This document shows, piece after piece, positions 28,793 to 37,609 of a stretch of DNA of 64,000 nucleotides; within the stretch, counting starts at the first letter, position 1, and each line of letters opens with the position of its first letter. A program made the position numbers and the translations under genes. The stretch is from Saccharopolyspora elongata (lineage in GTDB: Bacteria > Actinomycetota > Actinomycetes > Mycobacteriales > Pseudonocardiaceae): NCBI RefSeq assembly GCF_004348985.1, contig NZ_SMKW01000039.1, positions 24,339-88,338 of the forward strand, in the 5' to 3' direction. The notes beneath the pieces were generated by a model. The model saw nothing but the letters and a program-made list of their open reading frames with translations, did not search any database and was not told the origin of the DNA.

Positions 28793-30169
28793 GTGTCTCC
28801 GCTGGTTGAAAAGGCGCGGGCAGCCGCCGCCCAAGAAGCGCGAGCCGTGCGCGCGGCGCCACGTCAGGTGGTGGCCGGCGAGCTGGCGGCCTTCCTCGTG
28901 GTGCTGGGCATCGGGTTCGTGCCGAGCCCGGCTTCGCTGCTGCCGTCGAGCCACTTCGCCGTCACCGCCGCGACGGCGTGCTGGTCGGCGCTGCTGGTTC
29001 CGGCCCGCAGGAGATGGCCGGTAGTGACGCTGCTGGCCACGGCTCCGGTGTTCGCCAGCGACAACATCTGGGCGGCGGCGACGCTGCCCTTCGTCACGTT
29101 CTCGGTGGCGCGGCGCATCACGCCCGCCCGGCGCCTGTGACTGGCGGTGCTGGCGACCGCCGTCGTGGACCTCCTGCTCTCGGTCGTCCGCGAGTGGAAC
29201 GCCCCGGGCGGCCTCGGCGAGACCCTCGCCGGTTTCGCGCTGACGGTCGCGTTCCTGCTGCTGCTCCCGGCGCTGTCCGGCGGCGTCCTCGGCCGGCGCC
29301 AGCCGCTCGTCCGGCTTCTCCGGGAACGCAACCAGTACCTGGAGCGGGCACAGGAGCTCACCGCCGAGAAGGCTCGCCTGAAGGAACGCGCGCACATCGC
29401 CACCGAGATGCACGACATGCTCGGGCACCGGCTCAGCCTGATCTCGATGCACGCCGGGGCGCTGGAGATCACCGCGGCCAAGGACGCGCCACGCTTCAGC
29501 GGTCAGGCCGAGCTCCTGCGCACCACGGCCGCGACGGCCATGGCCGAACTGCGCGAGATCCTGGGAGTCCTCAACGACACCCAGGGCTCGCCGCCCGAAA
29601 CCGTCGGCGAGCACAGTGGAACCCGCGCCGACATCACCGATCTCGTGGCCGAATCCCGCCGCGCCGGCATCGCCGTGGAGCTGGTGTGGTCGGGGGCGGA
29701 CGTCGACGACGCCGATGTTCGAGCCCGCCACGGCGTGCACCGCGTGGTGCGGGAGGGGCTGACCAACGTGCACGAGCACGCCCCCACCGCGCCCGCCAGG
29801 GTCGAGGTCGCCCACGAGGCCGACCGCATCCGGGTGCGCGTGATCAACGGCGCAGCGCACGGCGCACACCGCCCCTCGGGCACCCGGCGCGGGCTGGTCG
29901 GCCTGGAAGAGCGGATCGAGCTGCTCCGCGGCGCGTTCTCCGCCGGCCCCACGCCCGAGGGCGGCTTCCAGATCTCGGCCGAACTCGCCGCACACCCGGC
30001 CGTGCCCGCTCCGGCCGCCAACCGCCCGCTCCCGGAGGTGCGGGAACCGCTCGACGCCGAGGTGCTCACGCTGCCCCGCGCGGTGGGCGCCGGGTGCCTG
30101 GGGTTGCTGGCGGTCGTGCCCGTCGCCACCGGCTTGATCATGCTGATCATCCTGCTCGCCATAGAATGA
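28793..30169 (+). pseudogene. NarL-type sensor histidine kinase interrupted by an in-frame TGA
   Basis: From GTG 28793 the frame encodes VSPLVEKARAAAAQEARAVR and two or three membrane segments up to ARRITPARRL, then TGA at 29138-29140. The same frame continues immediately as LAVLATAVVDLLLSVV, another membrane segment, linker and kinase core: His in TEMHDMLGHRLSLISMHAG, HATPase blocks REGLTNVHEHAP and GTRRGLVGLEERIELL, and a C-terminal membrane anchor. No base is gained or lost, so one substitution (for instance TGG to TGA) explains it. The downstream 340-codon frame can start at GTG 29147 and keeps the whole catalytic core, so partial function is possible. Confidence 0.8.
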
Positions 30170-30173
30170 CCAG

Positions 30174-30827
30174 GTGATCCGGACCCTCATCGCCGACGAC
30201 GAAACGCTCATGCGAGCGGGTATCCGCCTCATCCTGGCGAACGCCGAAGACGTCGAGGTGGTGGCCGAGGTGGCGGACGGGCGCGCCGCCGTCCGCGCGT
30301 GCCGCGAGCACGAGGTCGACGTCGCCATGCTGGACGTGCAAATGCCCGACGGCGACGGGATCACCGCGGTCGCCGACATCGCCCGCGAATCGCCGCGCAC
30401 CAACGTGGCCATGCTCACCGCGTTCGGCGACGACCACAGCGTCGCCCAGGCCCTCCGGGCGGGAGCCGTCGGATTCCTGCTCAAGGACACCGGGCCGACC
30501 GAGCTCATCCGGGCCGTGCGGGTGGCCGCGACCGGCGAGTCGATCCTGGCGCCGCAGATCACCCGTCGGCTCATCGAACGCCACCTGCTGTCCGGCGACG
30601 ACGGCGCGGAGGCGGCCAAGCGCCGCATCGACCAGCTCACCGACACCGAACGGGACGTGCTCCGGCTGGTCTCGGCGGGACTGTCGAACGCGGAGATCGC
30701 CCAACGCCTGCACATGGGCACGGGCACGGCGAAGGCGCACATCAGCCGGATCCTCACCAAGCTCGACTGCGCGAACCGGGTACAGGCCGCCATCCTGGCC
30801 CACGACGCCGGTCTCCAGCCCGGCTGA
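30174..30827 (+). CDS. NarL/FixJ-family response regulator
   Basis: Cognate DNA-binding partner of the upstream kinase: receiver domain with acidic pair (IADDE), phospho-accepting Asp in DVAMLDVQMPDGDG and Lys in FLLKDT, then a LuxR-type helix-turn-helix (LTDTERDVLRLVSAGLSNAE, IAQRLHMGTGTAKAHISRIL). 217 residues, intact. GTG start four bases after the kinase stop, so translation is coupled. Target unknown; the divergent CPBP gene is a candidate. Confidence 0.95.
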   Translation: MIRTLIADDETLMRAGIRLILANAEDVEVVAEVADGRAAVRACREHEVDVAMLDVQMPDGDGITAVADIARESPRTNVAMLTAFGDDHSVAQALRAGAVGFLLKDTGPTELIRAVRVAATGESILAPQITRRLIERHLLSGDDGAEAAKRRIDQLTDTERDVLRLVSAGLSNAEIAQRLHMGTGTAKAHISRILTKLDCANRVQAAILAHDAGLQPG

Positions 30828-30838
30828 AACCGGGAGAT

Positions 30839-30869
30839 TTGATCCTCCAGCGACTGGAGACCCTACGGT
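30839..30869 (+). promoter_or_regulatory. MerR-type promoter: 19-bp spacer containing a dyad
   Basis: -35 TTGATC (30839-30844) and -10 TACGGT (30864-30869) are 19 bp apart instead of about 17. Inside the spacer is a perfect dyad CTCCAG-CGA-CTGGAG (30845-30859). Long spacers with a central dyad are diagnostic of promoters activated by MerR-family DNA-twisting regulators. No merR gene lies nearby, so the regulator acts in trans. The ATG (30878) is eight bases after the -10, so the mRNA is almost leaderless. Confidence 0.75.
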
Positions 30870-30877
30870 CCCGGACC

Positions 30878-31768
30878 ATGAAGATCGTTGTTCATGACAC
30901 GGCGTCCGCCATGCTCGACCTCCTCCGGCGACCGCAGGCGGAGCGGCGCGACGCCCTGCGGGAGATACTCAGGCCGCTGGAGCCGGCGATGTCCGTGATG
31001 GGGGATGTGGACCTGGTCCAGATGTACGAAATGGGCGGCAGCGGCTTCCGGCTCGACTGCGAGGACCCGCGATACGTGCCCGCGCTGCGCCGTATGCAGG
31101 AAGCCGAGGTGTGGCGCCGGATCGAGGAATCTCTCATCGCCGCGTGGGAGCGGATCAGCGGCGCGGTGCCCGGCATCGGGCACGCCGACACCGTGCACGT
31201 CGTCGTGGTGCTCGGCAATCCCGATGACGAGCAGCTGATGGCGCGCAGTGCCGGGTACTTCGGCCTGGGCGGGTTCCCGGGTGCGATCCAGCTGTTCATG
31301 TGGCCCACCGAGACGAGCCTGGCGAAGATCGACCACGCCGCCGCGCACGAGCTGCACCACAACGTGCGCTACGCGAACGTCGTCTGGAACCCCGCTGCCG
31401 TCACGGTCGGGGAACAGGTCGTCGCGGAGGGCCTGGCCGAGGCGTTCGTACGCGAGCTGTCCGGCGAGCAGGCCATGGGCCCGTGGTCCCAAGGACTGAC
31501 CGGAGCGGAACTGGACTCGGCGTACCGGAAGATCGCGTCCGGGATCGACGTGGCGGGGATGCAGAACCTGCCCCCGTACGTCTTCGGCGACGCGACGGCC
31601 CAGCGCATGGGACTGCAACCGGTGGGGCTACCGGACTTCGCGGGCTACGCGGCGGGCCTGCGCATCGTCGACGCGCACCTGACGGCCTCCGGCCTTACGG
31701 CGGCCGAGAGCACGGCCCTCTCGGCCCGCGAGGTCCTCACCAACGCAGGCATACAGACCAACGCCTGA
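30878..31768 (+). CDS. DUF2268 putative zinc-dependent protease
   Basis: A 296-residue protein with a gluzincin-like HExxH site: IDHAAAHELHHNVRY, with a likely third ligand Glu in VVAEGLAEAFVREL. This is the pattern of DUF2268 predicted Zn-metalloproteases, found in Firmicutes and actinobacteria. No signal peptide is visible. Preceded by a MerR-type promoter, so it is probably induced by a small effector or metal/drug stress. Substrate unknown. Confidence 0.85.
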   Translation: MKIVVHDTASAMLDLLRRPQAERRDALREILRPLEPAMSVMGDVDLVQMYEMGGSGFRLDCEDPRYVPALRRMQEAEVWRRIEESLIAAWERISGAVPGIGHADTVHVVVVLGNPDDEQLMARSAGYFGLGGFPGAIQLFMWPTETSLAKIDHAAAHELHHNVRYANVVWNPAAVTVGEQVVAEGLAEAFVRELSGEQAMGPWSQGLTGAELDSAYRKIASGIDVAGMQNLPPYVFGDATAQRMGLQPVGLPDFAGYAAGLRIVDAHLTASGLTAAESTALSAREVLTNAGIQTNA

Positions 31769-31794
31769 CCACGATGGCTCCGACCGGCCCGTGA

Positions 31795-31840
31795 CTCGTG
31801 CGCACTTTGGACTGCTATAGCGATCCAAAGTGCGCACGAG
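31795..31840. repeat. Dispersed palindrome, family A, copy 4 (near perfect)
   Basis: CTCGTGCGCACTTTGGA (31795-31811) pairs perfectly with TCCAAAGTGCGCACGAG (31824-31840); the core between them contains GCTATAGC. Follows the DUF2268 gene. Confidence 0.85.
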
Positions 31841-31907
31841 CCTGTTACGGCCCAGCAGCCGGCGGCTGTACAGGCCAGCCGATGCGATCTGGCCGGTTGC
31901 ACCTGAT

Positions 31908-31950
31908 CGTGCGCACTTTGGGTTGTCATGAACGCCTGATGTGCTCACGG
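31908..31950. repeat. Dispersed palindrome, family A, degenerate copy
   Basis: Left arm CGTGCGCACTTTGGG as in copy 4, decayed core, right arm GTGCTCACGG. Lies 67 bases after copy 4. Confidence 0.5.
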
Positions 31951-31987
31951 ATGTATCTGTTCGGTAGGTCCGCGCCTCTGTAACGGT

Positions 31988-32956
31988 GTGTCCGTTCGAA
32001 TCCGAGAATCCGATCAGGCGGATTGGGAGTTGCTGAGGCGTCAGCAGCACGCCGTGTTCACGCGCAAGCAGCTACGGAAATTCGGCGTCAGCTACTCGAC
32101 GATCCAAGCGAACCTCGATGCTCGGCGGTGGCAGCGCGTCCACCGCGGGGTGATCGCACTGTTCACCGGCCCGCTCTCACGAGACGCTCGAATCAGCGCC
32201 GCGCTGCTCTACGCCGACCTCCCGGCTGCGCTCAGCCACCGAACCGCCGCGCAGGAATGGGGCTGGCTACCGGCAGATGAGGAGCCCGTCCACGTCACGG
32301 TTCCGTATGGGACTTCGGCTGTGCCGCAGGAAGGTGTTGTGGTGCACCGCAGTCGAGCCTTTCGGCACATCGTCGTGTCCCACGCGCCGCCTCGAACTTC
32401 TCGGGCGGACACCGTGATCGACCTGGCCGCTGCCGAATCCGATGAGGCGGCGGCCGAGCGAACCCTGCTGACCACCGCCTCCGCGAACCGGGTCGGCGCC
32501 GACGAGATCCGTGCCCAGTTGATCGCCAGACCGCCATTCCGCTACCGCGCTGCGCTTGATCGAGCAGTTCGCCTGCTTGCCGAAGGTCTCACCTCGATGC
32601 TGGAAACCCGTTACTTTCTCGACGTCGAGCGCGCACACGGGATTCCTCGCGCGCGCCGCCAGGTACCGGTCAACGCATTCGGCCGGAAACTCCTGGAGGA
32701 CTGCAGCTACGAGGACATCGGGGTGCCGCTGATCGTCCGGTTGGACGGGCGCGCGTACCACGGCGATGCCGAAACGGCGTTCCGGGACCGCAGGCGAGAC
32801 AACGCCGCCGAGCTCAGCGGAACGCCTCGGCTGGTGTACGGCTGGCAGGACGTCGACCGCACCCCGTGTTCGGTGGCACACGAGGTCATGACCGTGCTTC
32901 GCAGAGAGGGGTGGCAAGGCCCTACGAGGAGGTGCCGAAGGTGCCTGGGCTCGTGA
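31988..32956 (+). CDS. AbiEi-antitoxin-like N domain with DUF559/Vsr-fold C domain
   Basis: A 322-residue protein of a type common in actinobacteria. The N-terminal winged helix resembles the AbiEi antitoxin DNA-binding domain (RQQHAVFTRKQLRKFGVSYS, ARRWQRVHRGVIAL), the middle is the AbiEi sensor-like fold, and the C-terminal part (LLEDCSYEDIGVPLIVRLDG, FRDRRRDNAAELSG, RLVYGWQDV) resembles DUF559 restriction-endonuclease-like folds. No AbiEii-type toxin gene is adjacent, so it is not a standard toxin-antitoxin pair. The stop codon TGA (32954-32956) lies inside a palindrome arm, so the last residues may come from the repeat. Confidence 0.75.
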   Translation: MSVRIRESDQADWELLRRQQHAVFTRKQLRKFGVSYSTIQANLDARRWQRVHRGVIALFTGPLSRDARISAALLYADLPAALSHRTAAQEWGWLPADEEPVHVTVPYGTSAVPQEGVVVHRSRAFRHIVVSHAPPRTSRADTVIDLAAAESDEAAAERTLLTTASANRVGADEIRAQLIARPPFRYRAALDRAVRLLAEGLTSMLETRYFLDVERAHGIPRARRQVPVNAFGRKLLEDCSYEDIGVPLIVRLDGRAYHGDAETAFRDRRRDNAAELSGTPRLVYGWQDVDRTPCSVAHEVMTVLRREGWQGPTRRCRRCLGS

Positions 32957-32997
32957 GTAGTTTGGATCGCTATAGCGGTCCAAACTACTCACGAGCC
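32948..32997. repeat. Dispersed palindrome, family A, copy 5 (perfect 19-bp arms)
   Basis: GGCTCGTGAGTAGTTTGGA (32948-32966) pairs perfectly with TCCAAACTACTCACGAGCC (32979-32997) over a 12-base loop with core GCTATAGC. It lies exactly between two convergent genes, supplies the stop codon of the left one, and is likely a bidirectional terminator. Confidence 0.9.
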
Positions 32998-32998
32998 A

Positions 32999-34102
32999 CT
33001 ACGGCAGGTTTTCCAGGCGGGGCACCAGGTCTGCTGGGGCGGGCATGGCCTGGATCTCCTCGCGGACCTCGGTTGCCGCTTCCTTCATCGCTCCGTCGGT
33101 GATCAAGCGGGTCAGGTCCGCCGCCGTGATCCGCTTTGCCGGTAGCGCGAGACCCGCTCCTCGCTCCGCCACCCGTTCCGCGTTGAACTTCCGGTCGCCG
33201 GGGCCGGGCGTGACCAGTTGTGGAAGGCCCGTTGCGAAGGCCCCGAAGATGCTGCCCGCGCCGCCGTGGTGCACCACCGCCGTACACGTCGGCAGGATCG
33301 CGTTGATCGGAACCCAGTCGACCGTGCGGACGTTCTCCGGCATGGCGCTGCTCGCGGTTTTGGCGTCTGGGCGGACCAGCACGATCTCCGCGTCAACTTC
33401 GGAGGCTGCGGCGACGACTGCTGGCATCGGGCTAGCTCCCGGTCCGTTCACCGTGCTGCGACTGACCAGGATTCGGGGCCGCTCGGGGGTTTCGGCCAGC
33501 CAGTCCGGCACCTCGCCCTCGCCGCTGAACGGCTCGCACCGCATCGGCAGGCCGTCGCGGGCGCCGACGACGCTCGGCGGCGCGATGGTCAACGTCGCCG
33601 CGGCAGGCGGTAGCGCCGCCACACCATGGCGGGCCAATGGCGCGGCCATCCTGGTGGCGCCGAACACTTCCGGGCCGTCGAACAGCGCATTCTCGTGCAG
33701 CACCGCCGGAATTCCCCGGCGCGCCGCGGCCAACGCCCCGGCGGCGGCGAGGGGTTCGTGGATGACGAGATCCGGCTTCCACCGGTCGGCGAGCGCCACC
33801 ACCCCGTCCGCGATCCGGTCGTTCACCGCGCCGAAAAGCCGGGACACGGTGCGGAGCCCGCCGTCCCCGGCGAGTTCGGCGCGGGCCAGCAGCGGGTGCC
33901 GCAGCATGATCCGCCGGGCGATCCGGCCGAACTCGAAGCCCGGCGCGACATCCTCGATCTCGATCCCGCCGTTCCTGGCGTTGAGGCCGTCTTCGGCGGT
34001 CGCGGCCAGCACGTCGTGCCCGGCGTCGCGCAGGGCCTGCGCCAACGGGAGCAGCGGCAACAGATGCCCTAGCAACGGGGCCGAAACCACGAGGATCCGC
34101 AT
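32999..34102 (-). CDS. GT1-type (macrolide-like) glycosyltransferase
   Basis: UDP/dTDP-sugar transferase with the GT-B fold, 367 residues. N domain begins MRILVVSAPLLGHLLPLLPL; the C-terminal nucleotide-sugar site is visible as VDWVPINAILPTCTAVVHHG then GAGSIFGAFATGLPQLVTPG and an Asn/Glu pair (FNAERVAERGAG). Similar enzymes decorate polyketides, steroids or aglycone toxins. Start ATG 34102 is taken; an extension to 34177 would run through a dispersed palindrome. A TATGGT -10 eight bases upstream suggests a nearly leaderless mRNA. It lies just downstream of the mce operon but separated by a repeat. Confidence 0.85.
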   Translation of the reverse strand: MRILVVSAPLLGHLLPLLPLAQALRDAGHDVLAATAEDGLNARNGGIEIEDVAPGFEFGRIARRIMLRHPLLARAELAGDGGLRTVSRLFGAVNDRIADGVVALADRWKPDLVIHEPLAAAGALAAARRGIPAVLHENALFDGPEVFGATRMAAPLARHGVAALPPAAATLTIAPPSVVGARDGLPMRCEPFSGEGEVPDWLAETPERPRILVSRSTVNGPGASPMPAVVAAASEVDAEIVLVRPDAKTASSAMPENVRTVDWVPINAILPTCTAVVHHGGAGSIFGAFATGLPQLVTPGPGDRKFNAERVAERGAGLALPAKRITAADLTRLITDGAMKEAATEVREEIQAMPAPADLVPRLENLP

Positions 34103-34122
34103 ACCGGGAGACCATACTCGGA

Positions 34123-34166
34123 CCGTGAGTACTTTCTGTTGCTGTGGCGACACAAAGTGCTCACGG
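34123..34166. repeat. Dispersed palindrome, family A, copy 6 (imperfect)
   Basis: Arms CCGTGAGTACTTT and AAAGTGCTCACGG around core GCTGTGGC. It sits between the last mce gene's stop (34174) and the glycosyltransferase promoter, so it can end the mce transcript. Confidence 0.75.
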
Positions 34167-34173
34167 GTGGTCG

Positions 34174-35319
34174 TCATTGGTCGAACGGGGGTGGTGGTGC
34201 TACCGGGTCCGGGACCGGGGCTCGGGGGGCGTTCTGGGAGCCTCGGACGCTGATCACGCTGCCCGGGGGTTCCGCGCAGTGCAGGTCTTCGTTCGTCGGG
34301 CCCGGCGCCGTTTCGCTTCCCGGGCGTCGGGGCGTGCCCTCGTAGCCCCTGGTGCAGGCGATCGGGTTGAAGAAGTTCAGCACCAGGCCGAGGTGTCCCG
34401 TGCCGTCCGGCGACAGCGTGTGGGAGAACGCCGAGATCACCGGCAGCGCCACCAGCATCTGCTCCATCGCCGGGCCGCGCACGTCGGTGATCCGCATCGT
34501 GGTCAGCATGTTCGCCACCACCACGCCGAAATCCGTGGCCGCGCTGCGCAGCAGCGCGTCGACCTCCTGGCTCGCCGCCGGCGCGCCGTTGATGATCCGC
34601 CGCAGGTCCGGGTCGGACTCCTTCAGCCGCCCGGAGATCTCCCGCAGCCCGCTGCTGAACGACACGATCTGCTCCGACTGCTGCTGCTGGGTGCGCAGCA
34701 CCACGTCGCTGTTGGCCAGCAGCCCGGTGGTCTGCGGGAGGTGCTGGTCGGCGGCGGCCGTCACCGAACTCGTCGCGTCCAGCATGCGCTGCAGGTGACC
34801 GCCGGTGCCGTCGAACGCCGTGCCGACCTCGTCGACGACCGTGCGCAGGTCGTCGACCGGGACGCTGCCGACCAGCCGGTCCAGGTCGACCAGCAGCGAC
34901 TCCGGCGCCGGCGGCAACTCGGTGCGCTCCTGCTCGATCACCGATCCCGACGCCAGGTACGGGCCGCCGTCGCGCTCCGGGCGCAGGTCGAGGTACTGCT
35001 CCCCCACCGCCGACCGGTTGGCCACCGCCACCCGGGCGCCCGCCGGAATCGGCGGCGCGGCGTCGTCGATGTGCATGTCGACGTCGATGCCCGCGTCGGT
35101 GAGCCGCATCTCGGTGACCCGGCCGACCGCGACGCCGCGGTAGGTCACCTCGGAGTTGGTAAACAGCCCGCCCGAGTCCGCCATCCGCACCGTCACGGTG
35201 TAGCCGCTGCCGCCGAAGTAGCGGTCCAGCCCGGCGTACTGCCCGCCCGCGTAGCCGATGCCCACGACCGCCAGCACCAGGAACAGCCCCAGCCGGATCT
35301 TGGTCTTCCGCGCGAACAT
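34174..35319 (-). CDS. mce4F: Mce family protein F (steroid importer subunit)
   Basis: Last of six Mce substrate-shuttle subunits. A single N-terminal membrane anchor (KTKIRLGLFLVLAVVGIGYA) precedes the MCE domain (YTVTVRMADSGGLFTNSEVT, YRGVAVGRVTEMRL), a long helical needle region and a Pro-rich tail ending VAPPPPFDQ. 381 residues. The start overlaps the stop of the E gene by one base. Position and order relative to the two YrbE permeases, and the sterol genes around, make it the F member of an mce4-type system. No Mce-associated (Mas) proteins follow, unlike in M. tuberculosis. Confidence 0.93.
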   Translation of the reverse strand: MFARKTKIRLGLFLVLAVVGIGYAGGQYAGLDRYFGGSGYTVTVRMADSGGLFTNSEVTYRGVAVGRVTEMRLTDAGIDVDMHIDDAAPPIPAGARVAVANRSAVGEQYLDLRPERDGGPYLASGSVIEQERTELPPAPESLLVDLDRLVGSVPVDDLRTVVDEVGTAFDGTGGHLQRMLDATSSVTAAADQHLPQTTGLLANSDVVLRTQQQQSEQIVSFSSGLREISGRLKESDPDLRRIINGAPAASQEVDALLRSAATDFGVVVANMLTTMRITDVRGPAMEQMLVALPVISAFSHTLSPDGTGHLGLVLNFFNPIACTRGYEGTPRRPGSETAPGPTNEDLHCAEPPGSVISVRGSQNAPRAPVPDPVAPPPPFDQ

Positions 35320-36461
35320 CAGCGTCCTCCCAACTGGATCGGGGCCGGGCCCGACTGCGGCGCCGGGATCGGCAGCGGCGGCAGGGCCGGTGCCGGCGGT
35401 GGCGGCCGCAGTCCCGGCTGGCCCGCGTCGCTGAGGCCGGGGATCGGGATCAGCGGGCCGGAGGAGCGGGTGAGGTTCTCCATGATCGTGCTCAGGTCCA
35501 AGTCGAACCGCACGTCCGCGTTGACGAAGTCGCCCTTGAGCGGCTTCATCACGTACTCCGGGAACGGGTAGGTCGCCAGGTAGGCGATGGCGTCCGGCAG
35601 CGCGTCGCCGGTCTCGGCGAGCTTCTGCAGCGTGGGCGCCAACGCGTGCAGGTCGGCGACCATGTCGTCCTTGCTGCGGTTGACGGTCTGCACCGCCACG
35701 CCGGAGAGCTGGTCCAGCGACTGCAGCATGGTGACGAGCTGGCCGCGCTGCTCCTCCAGGGTCCGCAGGCCGGGGCCCAAGCCGTCGATCGAGCCCGCGA
35801 TCTGGTCGGTCTGCCCGCGCAGAGTCGACGAGAGCCGGTTGAGGCCGTCGATGGCGCGGGTGATGTTCTCCTTCTGCCCGTCCAGCCGGGTGACCGTTTC
35901 GTTGAGATTTCCCAGCAGCGAACGGATTTCCGCCTCGTTGCCGGTGAACGCGCCGTTGAGCTCGCGCACGATGTCCTGCAGCTGCGCCACGCCGCCGCCG
36001 TTGAGCAGCATCGACAGCGCGCCCAGCACCTCTTCGACCTGCGGGTTGCGGTTGGTGCGTTCCAGCGGGATCACCGCGCCGTCGGCCAGCGCACCCTCGG
36101 CCGCGCCGGCGGGTGCCGCGAGCTCGACGAACTTCTCCCCCAGCAGGCTCGATTGCCGCAGCTGGGCGTCGGCGTTGGCCGGCAGCCGGACGTCGCCGTT
36201 GACCGACATGTGCACCAGCGCGGTTGTGTTGTCGGAGCTCAGCTCGATCCGCTCCACCCGCCCGACCGCGACGTCGTTGACCTTCACGCTGGACTGCGGC
36301 ACCAGGTCGAGGACGTCGGCGAAGTGCGCGGTCACCCGGTACGGGTTCGAGCCCAGCTCCGCGCCGCCGGGCAGCGGGGCGTTGTAGAGCCCGGTGAATC
36401 CCGCTGTGCCGCAGCCGGAAACCAGCAGAGCCGCCAGCAGCACCGGCGCGAACCGCTTCAT
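35319..36461 (-). CDS. mce4E: Mce family lipoprotein E
   Basis: Lipid-anchored Mce subunit (380 residues). The signal peptide ends in a clear lipobox: FAPVLLAALLVSGCGTAG, with Cys17 as the acylated residue. The MCE domain follows (YRVTAHFADVLDLVPQSSVK, VNDVAVGRVERIEL, SSLLGEKFVELAAP), then a coiled helical region and a Pro-rich C terminus. E-position lipoproteins (LprN in M. tuberculosis) are a fixed element of mce operons. Four-base overlap with the D gene. Confidence 0.94.
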   Translation of the reverse strand: MKRFAPVLLAALLVSGCGTAGFTGLYNAPLPGGAELGSNPYRVTAHFADVLDLVPQSSVKVNDVAVGRVERIELSSDNTTALVHMSVNGDVRLPANADAQLRQSSLLGEKFVELAAPAGAAEGALADGAVIPLERTNRNPQVEEVLGALSMLLNGGGVAQLQDIVRELNGAFTGNEAEIRSLLGNLNETVTRLDGQKENITRAIDGLNRLSSTLRGQTDQIAGSIDGLGPGLRTLEEQRGQLVTMLQSLDQLSGVAVQTVNRSKDDMVADLHALAPTLQKLAETGDALPDAIAYLATYPFPEYVMKPLKGDFVNADVRFDLDLSTIMENLTRSSGPLIPIPGLSDAGQPGLRPPPPAPALPPLPIPAPQSGPAPIQLGGR

Positions 36462-37609
36462 CGGGGGCCTCCTTGCTGGGCGGCGTCCACCAGCGGCAGC
36501 GGCGGGAGTTCGCCCTGCTGCAGGTGGTGCATGGTTTCGCCGATCGACGGCAGCTGCAGCTTGCCGTCCAGGTACGGCGCGAGCTTGTCGCAGGCGTCCT
36601 TGAGGCCCTGCGGCACCGGCTCGGGCATGCTGTGCTGGAGCAGCTTGCATACCATCAGCACCGGCGGGTGGGTGAGCTCGTTGAGGTGGCCGCGGACCGT
36701 GACGCTGCCGGAGGCCGCGTCGTAGGAGTTGATGAAGTTCGTCGCGCCCAGCGGTGCGACGTCGAGCACCTCCGACAGCGCCTGGCGCTGGTCCACCAGC
36801 TGCTGCGTCACGCCGGTCAGGTTGTCCACGTTGGACGCCATGAGTTCCCGGTTGTCGCGGATGAACCGGGAGACGTCGTCGAGCGCGACGGCCAGCGAGC
36901 TCAGCGCGGCGCCCATCTGCTGCTGCTCGCCGGCCAGGAATCCGGTGACGTCGTCGACCCGCCCGTAGAACTCCTGGATCTGCCGGTCGCTGGCGGCGAG
37001 CGTCGCGGTGAAGGTGTTCAGGTTGTCGACCGTGGCGAACAGGTCGCCCTGGTTCTCCTGCAGGGTGCCGGCGAGGTCGCCGAGCTGCTTCACCGTGGCG
37101 TTGAGGTCCTTGCCGTTGCCCTCCAGCGCGGCGGCCGAGGTGGACAGCACCTCGGACAGCGCTCCGGTGCTGTTCGCGCCGTCCGGGCCGAGGGCCTGCG
37201 CGAGCGCGTTGGCGCTGCGGTAGAGGTCGTCGAGCTCGGCGGGCGTCGCGGTGCGGTCCTTGGCCAGCACCGCGCCCGAAACCAGTTCCGCGCCGCCGGA
37301 ATAGGCCGGGGTGAGCTGCACGTACCGGTCGCTGACCAGGCTCGGCGCGACCACCACGGCCTTCACGTCGGCCGGGATCTGCACGTCGTCGTCGACGTGC
37401 ATGTCCACCCGCACCACGTCGCCCTGCGGCACGACGCCGTCGATCCTGCCCACCTCGACGCCCAGCACCCGCACGGTGGATCCGGCGTAGACCCCGACGG
37501 TGCGGTCGAAGTACGCGGTGATCTGCTTGCCGGGATCGGTGAACAGCCACCACAATCCCGCGCTGACGAGCAGCGCCAGCGCGCATCCGATTCCGACCAC
37601 TTTGGACAT
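36458..37609 (-). CDS. mce4D: Mce family protein D
   Basis: Mce subunit of 383 residues: N-terminal anchor (VVGIGCALALLVSAGLWWLF), MCE domain (KQITAYFDRTVGVYAGSTVR, VLGVEVGRIDGVVPQGD, APSLVSDRYVQLTPAYSGG) and a long helical segment of heptad-like repeats (GDLAGTLQENQGDLFATVDN). The C-terminal Cys-containing segment VLMVCKLLQH is also family-typical. Overlaps neighbours by one and four bases, so the whole operon is translationally coupled. Confidence 0.94.
   Translation of the reverse strand: MSKVVGIGCALALLVSAGLWWLFTDPGKQITAYFDRTVGVYAGSTVRVLGVEVGRIDGVVPQGDVVRVDMHVDDDVQIPADVKAVVVAPSLVSDRYVQLTPAYSGGAELVSGAVLAKDRTATPAELDDLYRSANALAQALGPDGANSTGALSEVLSTSAAALEGNGKDLNATVKQLGDLAGTLQENQGDLFATVDNLNTFTATLAASDRQIQEFYGRVDDVTGFLAGEQQQMGAALSSLAVALDDVSRFIRDNRELMASNVDNLTGVTQQLVDQRQALSEVLDVAPLGATNFINSYDAASGSVTVRGHLNELTHPPVLMVCKLLQHSMPEPVPQGLKDACDKLAPYLDGKLQLPSIGETMHHLQQGELPPLPLVDAAQQGGPR

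Noticed and set aside
32999..34102. Natural-product biosynthetic cluster around the glycosyltransferase
   Set aside because: No polyketide, peptide-synthetase or deoxysugar genes are nearby; a single glycosyltransferase is not enough.
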